Part shown: piece after piece, positions 24,074 to 31,185 of the stretch
Layout of the letters: every line of letters starts with the position of its first letter
Numbering within the stretch: the stretch's first letter is position 1
Origin: DAORDI01 sp035345895
GTDB lineage: Bacteria > Spirochaetota > Leptospiria > Leptospirales > Leptospiraceae
Assembly (NCBI GenBank): GCA_035345895.1
Contig: DAORDI010000029.1
Span: 1 to 31,236, forward strand
Reading direction: 5' to 3'
Length of the DNA stretch: 31,236 nt
The notes under the pieces: model-generated
The model's database searches: none
Seen by the model: only the letters and a program-made list of their open reading frames with translations
What the model was told of the DNA's origin: nothing
Program-made: the position numbers and the translations under genes

Positions 24074-25735
24074 CTACTTCAGTGAAACCCGAATCAATAG
24101 CACCTTCTTTGCAGAACTTTCTCTCTTTGATTTCAGAAGATATTCCTTCGTGGGAGTGGCCACTTTGTGAGCAGGATATACTCCGACCATTTCCATCTTG
24201 AATCTCTCTCCGAGATACCCTTCGAGAAACATTGCATACTCCTGAGGAGTGATGACAAGCCTGCTTCCTTCCTTTTTCAGGACTTCTGCAAACTTGTCCG
24301 TGTCCGCAATATTCTTAATGATCCTGTCTGAGTAAAATTCATAAGAACGCTTAGAAAAGGGCAGTCCGAAACTGTAGAAACCGTCCTTCCCCGGTTCGAG
24401 CTCCTGCAGTTTTTTCCCGATTTCCCTGGAAGGCTGGTATTTCAGAAGTGCAGGATAAATCTCAGCACCTGCGAGTGCAAAGATAAGCGCGGAAGGAAGG
24501 AAAAGAGCCGAAAAAAATGCATTTTCTTTTTTGAGGAAGAAAAATCCGACTAGATACAGTATAATGATTCCATAATAGACAGGCCCTGCATCAATCACAA
24601 AAATCGGAACTGCGATGACTGCGGACAGAAAAAGAATCTGCGGGATAAAATAAAACCATTCAGAACGGAAAGAAAACTCTGCAGAGGAAATCTCCTCGAT
24701 GAATTTGGATGCGTAAATGATTCCTCCCGGCAGCACCCAGTAAACATACTGCGGGAGCTGGTATCTGGAAAATCCGATGAGAAAAAGATACACGAACACC
24801 CAGAAGTACAGAACATAGTCCCCGTCCGATTTTCCCTTGGAAAAATTCTGGAGAGTCTTGAGACGGAGTCCAGCCCAGTTTCTGCTGAAAAAATCCCAGC
24901 CTTCTCTCCATGCACAGATCCCGAGAAATACGGATACAGTCGCAAGTCCCCAGAGAAAACTTGTGTAGAAATAGGCAGGGTCCAGCTTCTGATTGTACAT
25001 CTTTTTATAAAATCTTCCGAAGGACTGGAGCCAGAGGAAAAAATAAGGACCGAAACTTCCGAACTCCTCGTGAAGCACAAGCGACCAGAGAAGAGGCGGA
25101 ACTGCGGCAATCAGAATTCCGGGGAGAAGTTTCATTTCCAGAAGTCTTTTCCAGTCCCTTCTGTACAGGATGTCCCCGCCGATCGAAATTGCCGGGATCA
25201 CTGCAGAAATAGGCCCCTTGGTGATAAAGCCGATCCCAATCCATAGATACATTAGATAATAATAGTTTTTATTTTTTTTGAATCCAAGATAATATGCATG
25301 ATGGGCAAATACAATGTACATACAGAGATAGATGTCGATGATCGGATTCAGAACAATCCCGAAAAGTCCCGGTATCGAAAGATAGGAAAGTCCTGCGACG
25401 AGAGCCCTGTTTCTGTTTTCAGAAATAAGTTCTGTCAGACGGAAAACCGAGTATGCCCCTGCAAGAAGTGCGAGAACTGCAGTGAGACGGAAACTCCAGG
25501 CAGAGATTCCGAAAACCTTGAAGGAGGCTGCAATTGTCCAGAAAGTCATGATCGGCTTGTCCAGATATTTTCTTCCGTGATCTCTCAGATGGATGAAATC
25601 ATTTCCTCGAATCATCTCTCTTGCGATTTCTCCGTACTGGGCGGTGTCAATGTCAATCAGATCCACAGGAAGGGAAAGCAGATAAGGCAGAATCAGTAAA
25701 GGGATGAGGATATATAGAAAACGTTTCTGAATCAT
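24074..25735 (-). CDS. GT39/ArnT-like membrane glycosyltransferase
   Basis: A 553-residue integral membrane protein with about 10-12 transmembrane helices. It begins with a first helix and the loop DIDTAQYGEIAREM (residues 28-41), whose acidic residues correspond to the catalytic D/E of the GT-C fold, and YLDKPIMTFW (58-67), typical of the ArnT/PMT group. Such enzymes move a sugar from a polyprenyl-phosphate donor to lipid A, protein or another acceptor on the outer face of the inner membrane; the acceptor here is unknown. The start is ATG 25735, whose first bases overlap the stop of the cysteine-rich lipoprotein gene, so the two are translationally coupled. The gene converges on the ATPase-nuclease pseudogene with only 3 bp between stops. 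Confidence 0.85.
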   Translation of the reverse strand: MIQKRFLYILIPLLILPYLLSLPVDLIDIDTAQYGEIAREMIRGNDFIHLRDHGRKYLDKPIMTFWTIAASFKVFGISAWSFRLTAVLALLAGAYSVFRLTELISENRNRALVAGLSYLSIPGLFGIVLNPIIDIYLCMYIVFAHHAYYLGFKKNKNYYYLMYLWIGIGFITKGPISAVIPAISIGGDILYRRDWKRLLEMKLLPGILIAAVPPLLWSLVLHEEFGSFGPYFFLWLQSFGRFYKKMYNQKLDPAYFYTSFLWGLATVSVFLGICAWREGWDFFSRNWAGLRLKTLQNFSKGKSDGDYVLYFWVFVYLFLIGFSRYQLPQYVYWVLPGGIIYASKFIEEISSAEFSFRSEWFYFIPQILFLSAVIAVPIFVIDAGPVYYGIIILYLVGFFFLKKENAFFSALFLPSALIFALAGAEIYPALLKYQPSREIGKKLQELEPGKDGFYSFGLPFSKRSYEFYSDRIIKNIADTDKFAEVLKKEGSRLVITPQEYAMFLEGYLGERFKMEMVGVYPAHKVATPTKEYLLKSKRESSAKKVLLIRVSLK

Positions 25736-26040
25736 TCGAACAGCCCCGATGTCACAGCACATTTAAAGAATTTTTCACAGGAATTCTTGTTTTCTTCATA
25801 ACAGGTGATGAATTCAGACTGGAACATTGTGCAGGTTCCCTCGCACTGAATCTGCGCATCCTGAAACATCTTGTTTGCCATAAGCACCGGATTGGCATTT
25901 TTTGCGGCACAGTTCAAAGTGAACCTGCAGATATCAGCACATTTCTCCTCCACCGGATTTTTGCATCCGAGAGAAAAAAGAACAACAAGACCGAAAACAG
26001 AAGCGAAGACTTTTCGAAAAAACAAGTACCTGATTTCCAT
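25732..26040 (-). CDS. Small cysteine-rich lipoprotein, coupled to the glycosyltransferase
   Basis: A 102-residue lipoprotein. After the start MEIRYLFFRK a hydrophobic segment leads to FSLGC, a good lipobox with the lipidated cysteine at 26. The mature part has eight more cysteines (34, 38, 44, 66, 70, 80, 88 and 94), including two C-x3-C pairs, suggesting a helical protein held by disulfide bonds. The frame is open to 26103, but ATG 26040 gives the correct signal peptide. There is no strong ribosome-binding site. Its stop overlaps the glycosyltransferase start (ATGA), which argues that the two act in one envelope process. I do not recognise a named family. Confidence 0.72.
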   Translation of the reverse strand: MEIRYLFFRKVFASVFGLVVLFSLGCKNPVEEKCADICRFTLNCAAKNANPVLMANKMFQDAQIQCEGTCTMFQSEFITCYEENKNSCEKFFKCAVTSGLFE

Positions 26041-26162
26041 AAATACAGAAATCAGGCAGGGCTTTAAAACCTCAAATTCTTTTTGTGCGCCTGCCGAGAG
26101 CACGGGGGCAAGGGAAGATTTGGATTGTCAAAATTCCAAGCATTGCACAGAATGGGAAGTGA

Positions 26163-27854
26163 ATGAAAAAACTGGACATAGGAAATTCCGACTTTAAGAA
26201 TATCATCGAAGGCAATTATTACTATGTGGACAAGTCCCTCTTCATTCAGGAGCTGATTGATATCCAGAAGCAGGTTGTGCTGATTCCCCGTCCCCGCAGA
26301 TTCGGAAAAACTCTCAACCTGTCCATGCTCAGGTATTTTTTTGAAACAGGAAAACCGGAGAACGAGAAGCTGTTTGCAGGACTCAAGATTGAGCAGACTG
26401 GAAAAGACATCCTCGAAAAAAGAGGAAAGTATCCTGTCATCTACCTGACATTGAAGGATGCGAAAGGTCAAAACTGGGAAGAAGTTCTGGAGCATATCAA
26501 AAGCACAGTCGTCGGTGCATATCTCTCCCATTATTATTTAATGGAAAGCGAACTGCTGAAAGATTTTGAAAAATCCGAATTTAATGAAATACTGAAACAG
26601 ACCGCCTCTAAATCCGTTTACGAAAAATCCCTGCTCAGGCTGAGTGAATATCTTTTCCGCTTTCATCATGAAAAAGTTGTCATTCTTATAGATGAATACG
26701 ACACTACCATTCATTCCGGAGTTAAAAAGTTTTATAATGAAGCAGTTTCCTTTTTGAGAAATTTTTTAAGCAGTGCATTCAAGGATAATTCCTGTCTATA
26801 CAAGGGAGTAATTACGGGGATACTCCGAGTATCCCGGGAGAGCATTTTTTCCGGTCTGAACAATCTGAGTGTGTACAGCATCCTTGATCGTCCTTTCTCC
26901 GATAAATTCGGTTTCACGGATGAGGAGCTGAAACAGATCATAACTGACCTGGAACAGCCGGTGTCTTATCATCAGATCAAGGAATGGTACAACGGCTATA
27001 CTTTTGGGAACCGGACGGAAATCTACAATCCCTGGTCTGTGCTGAATTATATCATCGGCTGGGAGGACGGTTTCAAGCCCTATTGGGCAAATACGAGTTC
27101 CAATGATCTCATTCTGGACAGAATCAGCCGAAAAAAAGATTCCGAGATGAGGGAATCTGTCGAAAGACTGCTCAACGGGGAAACAGTGGAAAGAGAACTG
27201 TATGAAAACTTTGTATTTTCTGAACTGGATTCAAGTCCCGATCTTATTTGGACACTTCTGACTTTCAGCGGTTATCTGACTGTGCAGGACAGCAGAGGGA
27301 ATAATCTGTATAAACTGAGAATTCCTAATTATGAAATAAAGCTTATTTTCCGGCAGATGATTCTGGGCTGGCTGAATGCAGAGATCAGCATTATGCGAAA
27401 TTTTCTGCAGGAAACTGCCGACTGTCTTGTGAACAATCAGATCGATAAATTCGCAAAAGGATTCCGAAAAATCATCGGAGATACATTCAGTTATTTTGAT
27501 ACAGACGGAGAACCGGAAAAGGTCTACCATGCCTATACTCTAGGGATGCTCGCTGTCCTCTGTGACGACTATGTCATCCGTTCCAATCGGGAAAGCGGGA
27601 ATGGAAGATATGATATTTTAATGATTCCTCATGATAAGTCAAAAAACGGAATCGTGATGGAAATCAAACAGATCGAAAAGAAAAAAAGAGAATCTGCCAA
27701 GAAATTTAATGAAAGAATTCAGAAGGAACTCGACTCGGCTCTTCTGCAGATAGAAGAAAACGAATATTATAAAGAACTCATCGATCACAGAGTTTCCAAT
27801 ATAATCAAACTCCCTATAGTATTTGCAGGAAAGGAAGCATTTTTTAAAACTTAA
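26163..27854 (+). CDS. ATPase-nuclease of the AAA-ATPase_like / PD-(D/E)XK family (copy 3)
   Basis: A 563-residue protein with the same plan as the copy at 20899 but clearly a different subfamily: MKKLDIGNSDFKNIIEGNYYY at the N-terminus, variant Walker A RPRRFGKT at 43-50, Walker B VVILIDEYD at 172-180, then GVITGILRVSRESIFSGLNN and EWYNGYTFG...YNPWSVL. The C-terminal nuclease has D484 in GRYDILMIP and E500-x-K502 in VMEIKQ. The lysine-rich stretch after it is longer than in copy 1. The function of this ATPase-nuclease family is unknown. ATG 26163 follows GGGAAG. It is transcribed away from the cysteine-rich lipoprotein over a 122-bp divergent gap and stops 3 bp before the end of the convergent lipoprotein gene. 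Confidence 0.92.
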   Translation: MKKLDIGNSDFKNIIEGNYYYVDKSLFIQELIDIQKQVVLIPRPRRFGKTLNLSMLRYFFETGKPENEKLFAGLKIEQTGKDILEKRGKYPVIYLTLKDAKGQNWEEVLEHIKSTVVGAYLSHYYLMESELLKDFEKSEFNEILKQTASKSVYEKSLLRLSEYLFRFHHEKVVILIDEYDTTIHSGVKKFYNEAVSFLRNFLSSAFKDNSCLYKGVITGILRVSRESIFSGLNNLSVYSILDRPFSDKFGFTDEELKQIITDLEQPVSYHQIKEWYNGYTFGNRTEIYNPWSVLNYIIGWEDGFKPYWANTSSNDLILDRISRKKDSEMRESVERLLNGETVERELYENFVFSELDSSPDLIWTLLTFSGYLTVQDSRGNNLYKLRIPNYEIKLIFRQMILGWLNAEISIMRNFLQETADCLVNNQIDKFAKGFRKIIGDTFSYFDTDGEPEKVYHAYTLGMLAVLCDDYVIRSNRESGNGRYDILMIPHDKSKNGIVMEIKQIEKKKRESAKKFNERIQKELDSALLQIEENEYYKELIDHRVSNIIKLPIVFAGKEAFFKT

Positions 27855-27857
27855 TCA

Positions 27858-28772
27858 TTACTGACATTTTCCGTTGACGCAGATACCCTTGCATTCTGTA
27901 TCCAATTTGCAGGATGCTCCTGATACTCCGCATCCCTTTTCATTGCATTTCCAAGGGATTCTGTCTTCAGAACCTTTTTCGTGGCATTTTCCATCCAGGC
28001 ATACACTGTTCAGACAGAGTTTTTCCGCAGAACAAATTTCACCGATATCCTGAGCAGGAAGAGGAACTCCCCTGATCTGCAGATGGATTTCAGACAGCAT
28101 TTCTCTTCTGTCTTTTTCAGTCATTGGTTCTAGTGTGTCATCCTTCAGAACATCTATTCCGAATATCCCAGCAATAAAATCCAGTGCTTCGTAAGCATTA
28201 AATCCCAGACGCAGGCCATAGTACAATCCTAATGATCCTTCAAACTGTAATGGCATCTCGCATTTTCTGCCCAGTTTAGAAAGTCGGCAGAATTCCTGGT
28301 CATACTCGCAGTACATGGACGAAAAAGATACATCCGGAAATATAAATAAAGTTACTGCTGAGTATGGCTTAGTTTTACTCCTTATCATACTAGCATATAT
28401 TGGGACATTTTCTATACTATTATTATGTATAATACTAGTTCCATATGAAACCAAAATCTTTCTTGTAACACGAATAGGATCACCAGACCTATTTACTCTG
28501 CCCTTTGTTAAATGTCCTATTGATGGAATCTCTCCGCTATATCCCGTTTTGTATTCACCTAAGCTGCCTCCCCTGATCCCATAACCCTTTCCTTCACTCC
28601 CATACTGCAGCCCTGCCCCAAAACACCAGACAAAGAATGACCCGCCTGCTACATTCTTTTCCAATCCGATTGTAAACATATCTCGGAAATCGTAGGCTCG
28701 GTACTGGAGATAGTTGGAGACAGACTGGCAGTGGGATAAGAATAATAGAAATATAATGATGATATGTTTCAT
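27858..28772 (-). CDS. Cysteine-rich lipoprotein, copy 1 (behind MNT-HEPN)
   Basis: A 304-residue lipoprotein: MKHIIIIFLLFLSHC puts the lipidated cysteine at 15. The N-terminal third (NYLQYRAYDFRDMFTIG, later GYGIRGGSLGEYKTGY) is strongly like the second copy at 29628-30548. The C-terminal ~60 residues carry ten cysteines in two repeats of the form C-x5-6-C-x3-4-C-x4-C (for example CSAEKLCLNSVCLDGKC), a disulfide-rich module. Residues about 83-160 differ substantially between the copies. The start ATG overlaps the stop of the HEPN gene (ATGA), so it is translated with that cassette. An extracellular or outer-membrane location is inferred from the lipobox and cysteines. The protein resembles spirochaete lipoprotein families, but I cannot name it. 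Confidence 0.82.
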   Translation of the reverse strand: MKHIIIIFLLFLSHCQSVSNYLQYRAYDFRDMFTIGLEKNVAGGSFFVWCFGAGLQYGSEGKGYGIRGGSLGEYKTGYSGEIPSIGHLTKGRVNRSGDPIRVTRKILVSYGTSIIHNNSIENVPIYASMIRSKTKPYSAVTLFIFPDVSFSSMYCEYDQEFCRLSKLGRKCEMPLQFEGSLGLYYGLRLGFNAYEALDFIAGIFGIDVLKDDTLEPMTEKDRREMLSEIHLQIRGVPLPAQDIGEICSAEKLCLNSVCLDGKCHEKGSEDRIPWKCNEKGCGVSGASCKLDTECKGICVNGKCQ

Positions 28773-29200
28773 TGATCATTCTCTGAAAAAGGAAAGAAGA
28801 GACTGTATTTTTCCTGTATATGCTGAAATACTGTTTTGAGAAACTTTTCTGCAGCCTTTACCGCTTTTTCTGCATCATTAAGTGAGATATCCTTGAAATC
28901 CAGATAATCTGATTCTTGACGAAGTTCAAATGCAGTATGGAGATATTTTGAATATTCTTTAGTAAAAATTCCTGTTTTTATATATTCCTTGTCAAAGAAA
29001 GCGATTACTCCAGCATGCTTGGAAACTGACAGTTCTGACAGATTTGCCAATGCAAGAACTGCATAAAACATAGAATAGTATGCTCTGTTCACTGAAGATC
29101 TGAAACTTTTATTCTCCAGCAAAAGAATGGAATCCAGATAAGATTCCTTAGCTTCTTTCATTCGGAAAATTACAAAATCTTTTTTTTCATCAATATTCAT
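28769..29200 (-). CDS. HEPN-domain protein (partner of MNT)
   Basis: A 143-residue helical protein with HEPN features: KESYLDSILLLENKSFRSSV, then RAYYSMFYAVLALANL (39-54), and FELRQESDYLDF near 95. In many HEPN toxins a histidine follows the arginine within the RxxxxxxH motif. Here R39 is followed by Y46, so the usual catalytic histidine is replaced; this tyrosine form is also common in related HEPN proteins, and the biochemical role may differ. The frame begins with TTG at 29212, but ATG 29200, overlapping the MNT stop (ATGA), is the likely start. The gene ends in an ATGA overlap with the lipoprotein, giving three coupled genes. HEPN-MNT pairs act as toxin-antitoxin systems. Confidence 0.85.
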   Translation of the reverse strand: MNIDEKKDFVIFRMKEAKESYLDSILLLENKSFRSSVNRAYYSMFYAVLALANLSELSVSKHAGVIAFFDKEYIKTGIFTKEYSKYLHTAFELRQESDYLDFKDISLNDAEKAVKAAEKFLKTVFQHIQEKYSLFFPFSENDQ

Positions 29201-29508
29201 AAAGAAATACAATCCTTCATAGCACTTTGAATAAACATACTCTGCCGATATTTAGGATCTGAAAAAAGGATTTCTTCAATATAAGAGCCGACTAAAAGCA
29301 TATCGTTTTCAAAACCAGTTTCCCATAAAATTTCACTGATTTGTTTTCTTTGAACGGCATCCCTGCAGACAACGAATATATCATAATCTGAATCCGGCTC
29401 TGCCGTTTCTTTGGCCCTTGAACCGAAAAGCCAAATTTTCGTATCTGGAAATATTGCCTTGATTTTCTCGGACAGAGTATGCAGAATTTCTTTTTCTCTA
29501 GCGTTCAT
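29197..29508 (-). CDS. MNT-type nucleotidyltransferase (antitoxin-like)
   Basis: A 103-residue protein with a minimal nucleotidyltransferase core: GSRAKETAEPDSDYDIFVV gives G29-S30 and D41-x-D43, the metal-binding pattern of the family. Proteins of this size paired with HEPN genes work as antitoxins, in some cases by adding AMP to the HEPN protein. The start, ATG 29508 (MNAREKEILHTLSEKIK), gives the usual N-terminus. The first bases of the gene lie inside the 102-bp repeat that also occurs before the DUF2281 gene. The gene ends overlapping the HEPN start. Confidence 0.88.
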   Translation of the reverse strand: MNAREKEILHTLSEKIKAIFPDTKIWLFGSRAKETAEPDSDYDIFVVCRDAVQRKQISEILWETGFENDMLLVGSYIEEILFSDPKYRQSMFIQSAMKDCISL

Positions 29509-29600
29509 CTATGACAGCTCCAAGGCTATCTTGAAAGATTTCCGGAATATGTCAAATCCTTTTCAGTCAGGTACAGATTGACTCTGCGAAGTCTCGAAAT
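29499..29600. repeat. 102-bp direct repeat, copy A (before MNT)
   Basis: This block aligns without gaps to 30837-30938, with about 11 mismatches in 102 positions by hand count. On the - strand it holds the last codons of an upstream frame (FRDFAESI, stop at 29567-29569), a spacer and the first codons of MNT. The copies lie 1338 bp apart. Confidence 0.85.
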
Positions 29601-29627
29601 ATTTTTATCATGATTGCGATTTGAGAT

Positions 29628-30548
29628 TCACTGACATTTTCCGTTGACACAGATACCCTTGCATTCTGAATCCAGTCTGCAGGAAGCTCCTGAGACTCCG
29701 CATCCTTTTTCATTACATTTCCAAGGGATTCTGTCTTCAGAACCTTTTTCATGGCATTTTCCATCCAGACAGATGCTGTTCAGGCAGAGTTTTTCCGCAG
29801 AACAAATTTCACCGATATCCTGAGTAGGAAGAGGAACTCCTCTGATCTGCTGATGAATTTCAGACAGCATTTCTCTTCTGTCTTTTTCAGTCATTGGAGC
29901 AAGTGTATCATCATTCAATAGATCTGCTCCGAATATCCCTGTAATAAAATCCAGTGCCTCATAGAAGTTGAAACCAAACCGAAGTCCATAGTACAATCCT
30001 AATGATCCTTCAATCTGCAAAGGCATCTCGCATTTTCTGCCCAACTTGGAAAGTCGACAGTATTCGGGGTCATATTCGCAGTAGGAATACACTGAAATTA
30101 TATTTGGAAAAATTCCTAACGTCAGAGCAGAGTAAGACTTTTTTTGATCTCGCTTCAATTCTGTATAAATCGGAATACTTTCAATACTGTTATCAATAAA
30201 AACACTATTCCCGTAAGGTACTATTATTCGCCTCACTACTCGAACAGGATCTCCCTTTCTATCGTATTTGCCTTTTGACAAAGTTCTTTCTGGCGGAATC
30301 TCTCCACTATATCCCGTTTTGTATTCACCTAAGCTCCCGCTTCTGATCCCATAGCCATTTCCTTCACTTCCATACTGTAGTCCTCCTCCAAAACACCAGA
30401 CAAAGAATGATCCTCCGGCGACATTCTTTTCCACACCGATTGTAAACATATCTCGGAAATCGTAGGCTCGGTATTGGAGATAATTGGAGACAGACTGGCA
30501 GTGGGATAAGAATAATAGAAATATAATGATGATATGTTTCATTTTCAT
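29628..30548 (-). CDS. Cysteine-rich lipoprotein, copy 2 (behind DUF2281)
   Basis: A 306-residue paralogue of the gene at 27858-28772. The signal peptide and lipobox are the same (LFLSHC), and the C-terminus has the same ten-cysteine, two-repeat module. Nearly identical stretches include YLQYRAYDFRDMFTIG, SLGEYKTGYSGEIP and CRLSKLGRKCEMPLQ. The central part (about 85-162) is much less alike: for example ERTLSKGKYDRKGDPVRVVRR replaces IGHLTKGRVNRSGDPIRVTRK. ATG 30548 is used, with GGAG about 4 bases upstream; the frame extends to 30593 but without a signal. It follows the DUF2281 gene after 57 bp, unlike copy 1, which overlaps its upstream gene. Similarity to copy 1 starts at the start codon and ends close to the stop. 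Confidence 0.82.
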   Translation of the reverse strand: MKMKHIIIIFLLFLSHCQSVSNYLQYRAYDFRDMFTIGVEKNVAGGSFFVWCFGGGLQYGSEGNGYGIRSGSLGEYKTGYSGEIPPERTLSKGKYDRKGDPVRVVRRIIVPYGNSVFIDNSIESIPIYTELKRDQKKSYSALTLGIFPNIISVYSYCEYDPEYCRLSKLGRKCEMPLQIEGSLGLYYGLRFGFNFYEALDFITGIFGADLLNDDTLAPMTEKDRREMLSEIHQQIRGVPLPTQDIGEICSAEKLCLNSICLDGKCHEKGSEDRIPWKCNEKGCGVSGASCRLDSECKGICVNGKCQ

Positions 30549-30605
30549 TTTGCTCCGTTCAGGGCGGGTTTTCGGAATTGAATCATTAAACACAATCTTT
30601 AACTT

Positions 30606-30824
30606 TTATTTCTTATCCTTGACTGCAACGGCCCAGGCATCTTTTTCTTTAGATTGCAATTTACTGTTTTTATACTTTTCTAAGGAACCCCCTACAGATT
30701 TTGCCCTGTACTGCGCCTTATTTGAAAACAGCGAGTATTTATTGACCAAAAAATCAATAAAGTCGAGTACTTCCCTTTGCAGTTCCGGAGTTAACGCTTT
30801 AATTCTTTCTTCAATCAGTTCCAT
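30606..30824 (-). CDS. DUF2281-type small protein (antitoxin-like)
   Basis: A 72-residue protein starting MELIEERIKALTPELQREVLDFIDFLV, the typical N-terminus of DUF2281 proteins, which pair with PIN toxins and are usually considered antitoxins. No partner toxin gene lies next to it: downstream is the lipoprotein, and upstream is repeat B. AAGGAG lies 7 bases before ATG 30824, which makes this a better start than 30842. The family match is by pattern, and with a single gene the toxin-antitoxin role is an inference. The leader contains ATGAATGCTAAGGAG, a remnant of an MNT-like start. Confidence 0.75.
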   Translation of the reverse strand: MELIEERIKALTPELQREVLDFIDFLVNKYSLFSNKAQYRAKSVGGSLEKYKNSKLQSKEKDAWAVAVKDKK

Positions 30825-30836
30825 ATTTTTTCTCCT

Positions 30837-30938
30837 TAGCATTCATCTCTGACAGCTCCAAGGTTATCCTGACAGTTTCCCTGAATATGTCAAATTCTTT
30901 TCAGTCAGGCACGGATTGACTCTGCGAAGTCTCGAAAT
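30837..30938. repeat. 102-bp direct repeat, copy B (before DUF2281)
   Basis: This is the second copy of the block at 29499-29600, with the same length and no gap. On the - strand it contains the end of a frame (stop 30905-30907), a spacer, and ATGAATGCTAAGGAG. The latter corresponds to the MNT start (MNAREKE in copy A), but here it leads only to a very short frame before the DUF2281 gene. Confidence 0.85.
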
Positions 30939-30991
30939 CTTCCGATCAGTACATCCAGTTTGTCCGGATCACCGATACCGATGAAGCTAAC
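30905..30991 (-). pseudogene. C-terminal remnant of an unknown protein upstream of repeat B
   Basis: A - strand frame, VSFIGIGDPDKLDVLIGRFR then DFAESIRA and a stop, is preceded in frame by TAG at 30992-30994. Its last residues, FRDFAESI, also occur in repeat A at 29567-29590. It looks like the surviving end of a gene whose upstream part has been replaced by unrelated sequence. No family can be named from 28 residues. Confidence 0.5.
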
Positions 30992-31185
30992 CTATCCCCT
31001 GCTTGCTTGCGGCACTATTCTCTATCTGCGGGACTATGTAAAATCTATATTAGAACTTTCTAATGTATCATCCGCATTCATAGCCGCAGCATGGTGTGCG
31101 GTAAATAGCCATAGTGCGCGCTTTTACACAACCCCACTCTTCGGGTAAACGTCTAGATACGCTGTCGCTGCTCGACGACCGCCCC
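30992..31185. other. Unassigned region of altered composition at the right end
   Basis: No gene is supported. The sequence differs from the rest in having blocks of high G+C (31120-31185). It contains two inverted repeats: ATTAGAA/TTCTAAT (31049-31055 and 31058-31064) and CCGCA/TGCGG (31084-31088 and 31097-31101). I do not recognise it as an RNA, integron site or insertion sequence. Confidence 0.5.

Noticed and set aside
24595..25110. 171-residue frame on the - strand
   Set aside because: Lies inside the glycosyltransferase gene in another frame, and the translation shows no family pattern.
30960..31148. 62-residue frame on the + strand at the right end
   Set aside because: It spans the apparent junction and resembles no protein I know.
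30992..31185. Integron attC site
   Set aside because: Looked for paired RYYYAAC and GTTRRRY cores in the right order and spacing; none was convincing.
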